A DNA stretch of 17,811 nt from SZUA-430 sp040381215 (GTDB lineage Bacteria; Pseudomonadota; Alphaproteobacteria; Micropepsales; Micropepsaceae), in NCBI GenBank assembly GCA_040381215.1, contig JBEIHO010000052.1, forward strand, positions 1 to 17,811, written 5' to 3'. Below the pieces are notes generated by a model. It did no database searches. It was not told where the DNA came from and was given only the letters and a program-made list of their open reading frames with translations. Each line of letters starts with the position of its first letter. Within the stretch, counting starts at the first letter, position 1. This document shows positions 14,275 to 17,811 of the stretch, piece after piece. Made by a program: the position numbers and the translations under genes.

Positions 14275-15855
14275 TCAGGCTGCAGCCGATTGGCCTTGCG
14301 GCACCTGGCGTATGAGATGGTCGAACGCCGAGAGTGCGGCGGTTGCCCCATCACCCATTGCGATCACGATCTGCTTGTAGGGCACCGTGGTTGCGTCCCC
14401 GGCCGCGAAGATCCCGGGAACCGACGTGGCGCCGCGGCGGTCAACCTCGATCTCGCCGCGCGGGCTGAGGGCGAGCGCCCCCTTCAACCACTCCGTATTC
14501 GGCAGAAGCCCGATCTGGACGAAGATGCCGTCGAGATCGACGCGCTTGACCTCACCGGTCTTGCGCTCCTTCAGGCTCAAGCCCACGACGCGCTTGCCAT
14601 CCCCGTGCACCTCTGTCGTCTGGGCGGAGGTCAGGATTGCCACGTTGGGGAGCGAGCGCAGCTTGTCCTGGAGAACGGCGTCGGCGCGCAGGCGATCGTC
14701 GAACTCGATCAGCGTGACATGCGCCACGATGCCCGCCAGATCGATGGCCGCTTCGACGCCGGAGTTGCCACCGCCAACGACGGCGACACGCTTGCCTTTG
14801 AAGAGCGGGCCATCGCAATGCGGGCAATAGGCAACGCCGCGATTGCGGTACTCGGCCTCGCCGGGAACATTCAACTGCCGCCAACGGGCACCCGTGGCGA
14901 GAACGATGGTGCGCGCCTTCAGGCGAACGCCATCGCCGAACTCGACCTCGTTCAGGGCGCCCGGTGTCGCCGCGGGAATGAGCCTTGTCGCCGTCAGGCC
15001 GTTCATGACGTCCACGCCGTACTCGGCCACGTGGGTCGACAGGTTCGTCACCAGCTTGGGGCCTTCGGTGTGCGGGACCGAGATCAGGTTCTCGATCCCC
15101 ATCGTGTCGAGCACCTGCCCCCCAAAGCGCTCGCCCGCGATGCCGGTGCGAATGCCCTTGCGCGCGGCGTAGATCGATGCGGCAGCGCCTGCAGGCCCGC
15201 CGCCGACGATCAGCACGTCATAGGGCGCCCTGGCGCTCACCTGCGCGAGGTTGCGGGCGGCGGCGCCGGTGTCGAGCCGGCCAAGGATATCCTCGAGGGT
15301 CATGCGTCCCTGCCCGAACGGCTTGCCATTCAGGAATACGGCGGGAACGGCAAGGATGCCGCGGGCCTCGACTTCCTTCTCGAAGGCGGCGCCGTCGATG
15401 GCCGTGTGGGTAACGGCCGGGTTCAGGAGGGCCATGATGTTCAGCGCCTGCACGACATCGGGGCAGTTCTGGCACGACAGCGAATAGAACGTCTCGAAGT
15501 GCAAGGGGCCCTCGAGCGATCGAACCTGCGCGAGCACGTCCTCGGACTGCTTGACGGGAACACCGCCTGCGTAGAGCAGCGCCAGGACGAAGGAATTGAA
15601 TTCATGGCCGAGCGGAAGGCCTGCGAAGCGCACGCGCCCCTGGCTGCCGGCAGGGCCGATCGTGAAGGATGGCGTGAAGGCGCCGCCCTGGTTCTGCGTC
15701 ACGGCAATGCGATCCGAGAGGCTGGCGACCTGCGCGAGAAGATCGCGCAGGTTTGCAGCGTCTGCGGAATCATCAAGGGAGGCCGCGAGCTCGATGGGCG
15801 CCGCCAAGCGCTCCAGGTAGGATTTCAACTGGGTCTTGATGGCGTCATCGAGCAT
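14275..15855 (-). CDS. ahpF: Alkyl hydroperoxide reductase subunit F
   Basis: 526 residues, flavoprotein that passes electrons from NAD(P)H to AhpC. Seen: N-terminal tandem thioredoxin-like domain with SLSCQNCPDV (Cys128, Cys131); FAD site VGGGPAGAAASIYAARKG (217-234); active disulfide AYCPHCDGP (Cys344, Cys347); second nucleotide site VVGGGNSGVEAAIDLAG (359-375); FAD-binding FAAGDATTVPYKQI (483-496). Start set at the ATG 15855 because GGGAG lies eight bases upstream; the GTG at 15864 abuts that site. Follows ahpC after about 37 bases, so ahpC-ahpF is one operon. Ends 24 bases from the convergent chemoreceptor gene, with no clear terminator between them. Confidence 0.96.
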   Translation of the reverse strand: MLDDAIKTQLKSYLERLAAPIELAASLDDSADAANLRDLLAQVASLSDRIAVTQNQGGAFTPSFTIGPAGSQGRVRFAGLPLGHEFNSFVLALLYAGGVPVKQSEDVLAQVRSLEGPLHFETFYSLSCQNCPDVVQALNIMALLNPAVTHTAIDGAAFEKEVEARGILAVPAVFLNGKPFGQGRMTLEDILGRLDTGAAARNLAQVSARAPYDVLIVGGGPAGAAASIYAARKGIRTGIAGERFGGQVLDTMGIENLISVPHTEGPKLVTNLSTHVAEYGVDVMNGLTATRLIPAATPGALNEVEFGDGVRLKARTIVLATGARWRQLNVPGEAEYRNRGVAYCPHCDGPLFKGKRVAVVGGGNSGVEAAIDLAGIVAHVTLIEFDDRLRADAVLQDKLRSLPNVAILTSAQTTEVHGDGKRVVGLSLKERKTGEVKRVDLDGIFVQIGLLPNTEWLKGALALSPRGEIEVDRRGATSVPGIFAAGDATTVPYKQIVIAMGDGATAALSAFDHLIRQVPQGQSAAA

Positions 15856-15863
15856 GGCAGTCA

Positions 15864-15870
15864 CTCCCTT
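15864..15870 (-). promoter_or_regulatory. Ribosome binding site that sets the ahpF start
   Basis: On the minus strand AAGGGAG is followed by eight bases and then the ATG at 15855. The alternative GTG at 15864 overlaps the last G of this site and so could not use it. Confidence 0.75.
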
Positions 15871-15892
15871 GATTGGCTTCTTGCGGGCTGGA

Positions 15893-16456
15893 TCAGATCT
15901 TGCCGACGAGGTCGAGCGACGGCGTCAGCGTCTTGTCGCCTTCCTTCCACTTGGCGGGGCAGACTTCGCCCGGATGCTCGTGGACGTACTTCGCGGCCTT
16001 GACCTTGCGCAGCAGTTCCTTGGCATCACGGCCCACGCCGCCGGCATTGATCTCGACGATCTGGATGCGGCCATTGGGGTCGATGACGAAGGTGCCGCGG
16101 TCGGCAAGGCCGGCCTCTTCGATCATCACGCCGAAGTTGCGTGTGATGGTGCCGGTCGGGTCACCGATCATCGGGAACTCGATCTGGCGGATCGCCGGCG
16201 AGGTGTCGTGCCAGGCCTTGTGGGCAAAGTGCGTGTCGGTCGAAACGGCGTAGATCTCGGCGCCGAGCTTCTGGAAATCGGCGTAGTTCTTCGCGAGGTC
16301 TTCGAGTTCCGTCGGGCAGACGAAGGTGAAGTCGGCGGGGTAGAAGAACACGACCGACCACTTGCCCTTGAGGTCAGCTTCGGAGACGGGGACGAACTTG
16401 CCGGCGCGGAAGGCCGTCGCCTTGAACGGCTTCACTTCGGTGTTGATGATCGACAT
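15893..16456 (-). CDS. ahpC: Alkyl hydroperoxide reductase subunit C (2-Cys peroxiredoxin)
   Basis: 187 residues, the normal AhpC length. Reduces H2O2, organic peroxides and peroxynitrite in the cytosol. Peroxidatic Cys47 in YPADFTFVCPTEL and resolving Cys166 in GEVCPAKW are both present, so it is a typical 2-Cys enzyme recycled by AhpF. The ATG has AGAGGA nine bases upstream. Divergent from oxyR across a 140-base region with a good promoter and palindromes, so peroxide induction through OxyR is likely. Confidence 0.98.
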   Translation of the reverse strand: MSIINTEVKPFKATAFRAGKFVPVSEADLKGKWSVVFFYPADFTFVCPTELEDLAKNYADFQKLGAEIYAVSTDTHFAHKAWHDTSPAIRQIEFPMIGDPTGTITRNFGVMIEEAGLADRGTFVIDPNGRIQIVEINAGGVGRDAKELLRKVKAAKYVHEHPGEVCPAKWKEGDKTLTPSLDLVGKI

Positions 16457-16519
16457 TCGATGGGGTCCTCTTGAAATGCATCATGGGCCCGGCGATCGGC
16501 GAGGCCCGATGGGGTGATG

Positions 16520-16548
16520 CTATAGCCGAAGCCTTTGTTCGTTTGCAA
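16520..16548 (-). promoter_or_regulatory. Likely ahpC promoter
   Basis: On the minus strand TTGCAA (-35, 16543-16548), a 17-base spacer and CTATAG (-10, 16520-16525; TATAGC with spacing 18) point to ahpC. The leader would be about 55 bases. The -35 overlaps a 15-bp palindrome, as expected for a regulated promoter. Confidence 0.5.
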
Positions 16549-16585
16549 CGAATAATAACTATTTTTTCAATCGCTTTTTTCGATT
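16538..16585. promoter_or_regulatory. Probable OxyR operator region in the ahpC-oxyR intergenic region
   Basis: Two inverted repeats lie in the AT-rich centre of the divergent promoter. TTCGTT-TGC-AACGAA (16538-16552) covers the ahpC -35, and AATCG-N7-CGATT (16569-16585) lies just before oxyR. LysR-type regulators usually bind such paired dyads (T-N11-A) beside their own gene. The match to the enterobacterial ATAG/CTAT OxyR consensus is only partial, so this is inferred from position and symmetry. Confidence 0.45.
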
Positions 16586-16596
16586 ATAAGCGGTGC

Positions 16597-17505
16597 ATGA
16601 AGCTCATCCCCACCCTGCGCCAGCTGCGCTATCTCGTTGCCGTCGTTGACCGGCGGCATTTCGGCCAGGCGGCCGAGGCATGCCTTGTCAGCCAGTCGAC
16701 GCTGAGTGCGGCGATCCAGGAACTCGAGGACCTGCTCGGCGCGCCGCTGCTTGAACGCACCAAGCGCTCGGTGCTGCCTACACCGCTCGGGCTTGAAATT
16801 GCCGAACGAGGGCGCGCGCTGCTCAAAGGGGCGGAAGACATCGCCGACATCGCGGCGGCGGCGCGGGAGCCCATGTCCGGTCCCTTGCGCCTGGGCATGA
16901 TCCCGACCATCGGCCCGTTCATCGTGCCACGCGCCATGCCCGAATTGCGGAAGAGATTTCCGAAGCTGAAGCTGTTCCTGCGCGAGGACCAGACGGCGCG
17001 CCTGCTCTCGCAGCTGGAGCATGGCGAGATCGACGGCGCGTTGATTGCCCTGCCCTATCCGATTGATACGCTGGAGGTTGCGACGGTCGCGCGTGACCGG
17101 TTCTGCGTGCTCTTCCCGCCCAATCATCGCAAGGCGCAGGCGGCCCGGGTCAAGGCGAGCGAGCTTGCGCTGGAGGAGTTGCTTCTGCTCGAGGAAGGCC
17201 ATTGCCTGCGCGACCATGCGCTGGCGGCGTGTTCGCTCGAGAGCGCGCGGCGCAATGAGGGCTTCAAGGGCACGAGCCTGCATACGCTGGTGCAGATGGT
17301 GGCGAACGGCTTGGGCGTCACGCTGCTGCCGCAGGTGGCACTCGATGCGGGGATCCTGCGCGGGCTGAAGCTGCCGGTGCTGACCCTGGATGCGGACACG
17401 CCCTATCGCGACATCGGGCTTGTGTGGCGACGCGGGTCGGGACAGGCGCGGACGCTGGCTGCGGTGGCGGGGGCGTTCAAGGAGATCTGGCCGGCGGCGG
17501 GCTAA
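16597..17505 (+). CDS. oxyR: Hydrogen peroxide-responsive LysR regulator OxyR
   Basis: 302 residues, LysR-type transcription factor. N-terminal winged helix-turn-helix (about 5-62: FGQAAEACLVSQSTLSAAIQ, then LGAPLLER), linker helix, and periplasmic-binding-like sensor domain from about 93. Both redox cysteines of OxyR are present: Cys203 in EEGHCLRDH and Cys212 in ALAACSLE, nine residues apart as in E. coli (199/208). Start set at ATG 16597 where the family sequence begins; the frame extends to 16471 but crosses the promoter region. No strong ribosome binding site is seen before it. Divergent from ahpC and presumably its activator and self-regulator. Confidence 0.96.
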   Translation: MKLIPTLRQLRYLVAVVDRRHFGQAAEACLVSQSTLSAAIQELEDLLGAPLLERTKRSVLPTPLGLEIAERGRALLKGAEDIADIAAAAREPMSGPLRLGMIPTIGPFIVPRAMPELRKRFPKLKLFLREDQTARLLSQLEHGEIDGALIALPYPIDTLEVATVARDRFCVLFPPNHRKAQAARVKASELALEELLLLEEGHCLRDHALAACSLESARRNEGFKGTSLHTLVQMVANGLGVTLLPQVALDAGILRGLKLPVLTLDADTPYRDIGLVWRRGSGQARTLAAVAGAFKEIWPAAG

Positions 17506-17554
17506 GAGAACCGCGGAAAAGAATGTTTCACCTTACATTATGTCAGGTTCTCTT
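17504..17554 (+). repeat. 9-bp inverted repeat just after oxyR
   Basis: AAGAGAACC (17504-17512, overlapping the oxyR stop) is the exact inverse of GGTTCTCTT (17546-17554), with 33 bases between. A long-loop terminator is possible but only a weak T-stretch (ATTTTA) follows. The right arm overlaps the first TGTCA-N8-TGACA site. Confidence 0.5.
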
Positions 17555-17590
17555 GACATTTTAGTTGGGCGGTGTCATGTAAACGTGACA
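17541..17590. promoter_or_regulatory. Paired TGTCA-N8-TGACA operators over a promoter
   Basis: TGTCA-GGTTCTCT-TGACA (17541-17558) and TGTCA-TGTAAACG-TGACA (17573-17590) have identical arms and spacer length, with starts 32 bases apart, about three helical turns. The right arm of the first lies in a consensus -35 TTGACA (17553-17558). The second covers the -10 position (CATGTA at 17-base spacing). This is the layout of a repressor site pair controlling the small membrane protein at 17605. The pattern also fits TGT-N12-ACA, the PpsR/CrtJ consensus, but other dimeric repressors are possible. Confidence 0.65.
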
Positions 17591-17604
17591 TTTGGAGGTG
17601 AAGC

Positions 17605-17811
17605 ATGACATTCGACGTTATTCACATTGTTGCCGGACTGACCGCGCTGGTTGGTGTTGTAGGACTTTGGCTGATGCTTGGGGCCCGCACGGAGGCCACG
17701 CGCAAGTTCGGATCCGGGATCTGGGTTGCCGGCATGCTGGGCGCGGGGTTCACGCTGCTCGGCCATTCGCTCGGGCAAGAAGGCTTGGTCGAGTTCGTGG
17801 TGGGTCTTGCG
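17605..17811 (+). CDS. Small membrane protein, partial (runs off window end)
   Basis: Not recognised. 69 codons are visible with no stop before the window ends. A strong ribosome binding site GGAGG (17594-17598) lies six bases before the ATG. The product begins MTFDVIHIVAGLTALVGVVG and has a first hydrophobic helix about 4-24, a short basic/polar stretch (ARTEATRKFGSG), and a second helix about 38-53, followed by a further hydrophobic stretch at the edge. A multi-helix inner-membrane protein is likely. Preceded by its own promoter with two palindromic operators, so probably separately regulated from oxyR. Confidence 0.75.
   Translation, partial: MTFDVIHIVAGLTALVGVVGLWLMLGARTEATRKFGSGIWVAGMLGAGFTLLGHSLGQEGLVEFVVGLA

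Noticed and set aside
14290..16002. 570-codon plus-strand open frame
   Set aside because: Antisense to ahpF, whose FAD, CPHC and thioredoxin motifs are intact.
17573..17590. Pho box (CTGTCAT direct repeats)
   Set aside because: Only the first half matches; the site is an inverted repeat, and the neighbouring copy has the same inverted and not direct symmetry.

Overview
The window is GC-rich, densely coded chromosomal DNA of an alphaproteobacterial type. Supporting signs are the hisS-hisZ-hisG cluster, a divergent oxyR / ahpC-ahpF pair, an OmpR-type two-component system next to a PQQ alcohol dehydrogenase, and a GC-rich intergenic repeat built on CCTTCCCCCGC hairpins. The exact genus cannot be named from the sequence alone. 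I see no phage, IS element, CRISPR array, tRNA or rRNA. The genes look like core or housekeeping functions plus a few less usual arrangements.

Layout. 15-168: two inverted copies of a ~60-bp hairpin-rich repeat. 178-6544 (minus): a tightly coupled operon read hisS, hisZ, hisG, class III aminotransferase, glutamine-synthetase-like ligase, in which every junction overlaps by 4 or 8 bases. 6625-6666: probable terminator of the next gene upstream. 6691-8931 (minus): membrane-anchored or periplasmic PQQ quinohemoprotein alcohol dehydrogenase with a C-terminal cytochrome c domain. 9023-11621 (minus): Spy/CpxP-like periplasmic protein, OmpR-family response regulator and sensor kinase, an apparent CpxP-CpxR-CpxA-like stress or metal module. 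11622-11947: intergenic region with a triple 12-bp repeat and a good secF promoter. 11948-12877 (plus): secF without secD beside it. 12961-14250 (plus): soluble chemoreceptor signalling domain fused to a C-terminal PilZ (c-di-GMP) domain. 14275-16456 (minus): ahpC then ahpF, the peroxiredoxin and its reductase. 16597-17505 (plus): oxyR, divergent from ahpC, with palindromes in the shared promoter. 17541-17590: a pair of TGTCA-N8-TGACA palindromes in front of a small two-helix membrane protein cut off by the window end.

How the parts work together. HisG and HisZ form the first enzyme of histidine synthesis and HisS charges the product onto tRNA-His; the aminotransferase and glutamine-synthetase-like gene downstream are translationally coupled to them, so a link with nitrogen or amine metabolism is possible but unproven. 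OxyR retains both redox cysteines and should sense peroxide and control AhpC/AhpF. The Spy-like protein and two-component system probably report envelope or metal stress. No clearly new defence or mobile system is visible. The most interesting items are the paired operators at the right edge, the MCP-PilZ fusion, the five-gene his/GS-like operon with an unusually long HisG beside HisZ, and the secF gene without secD.
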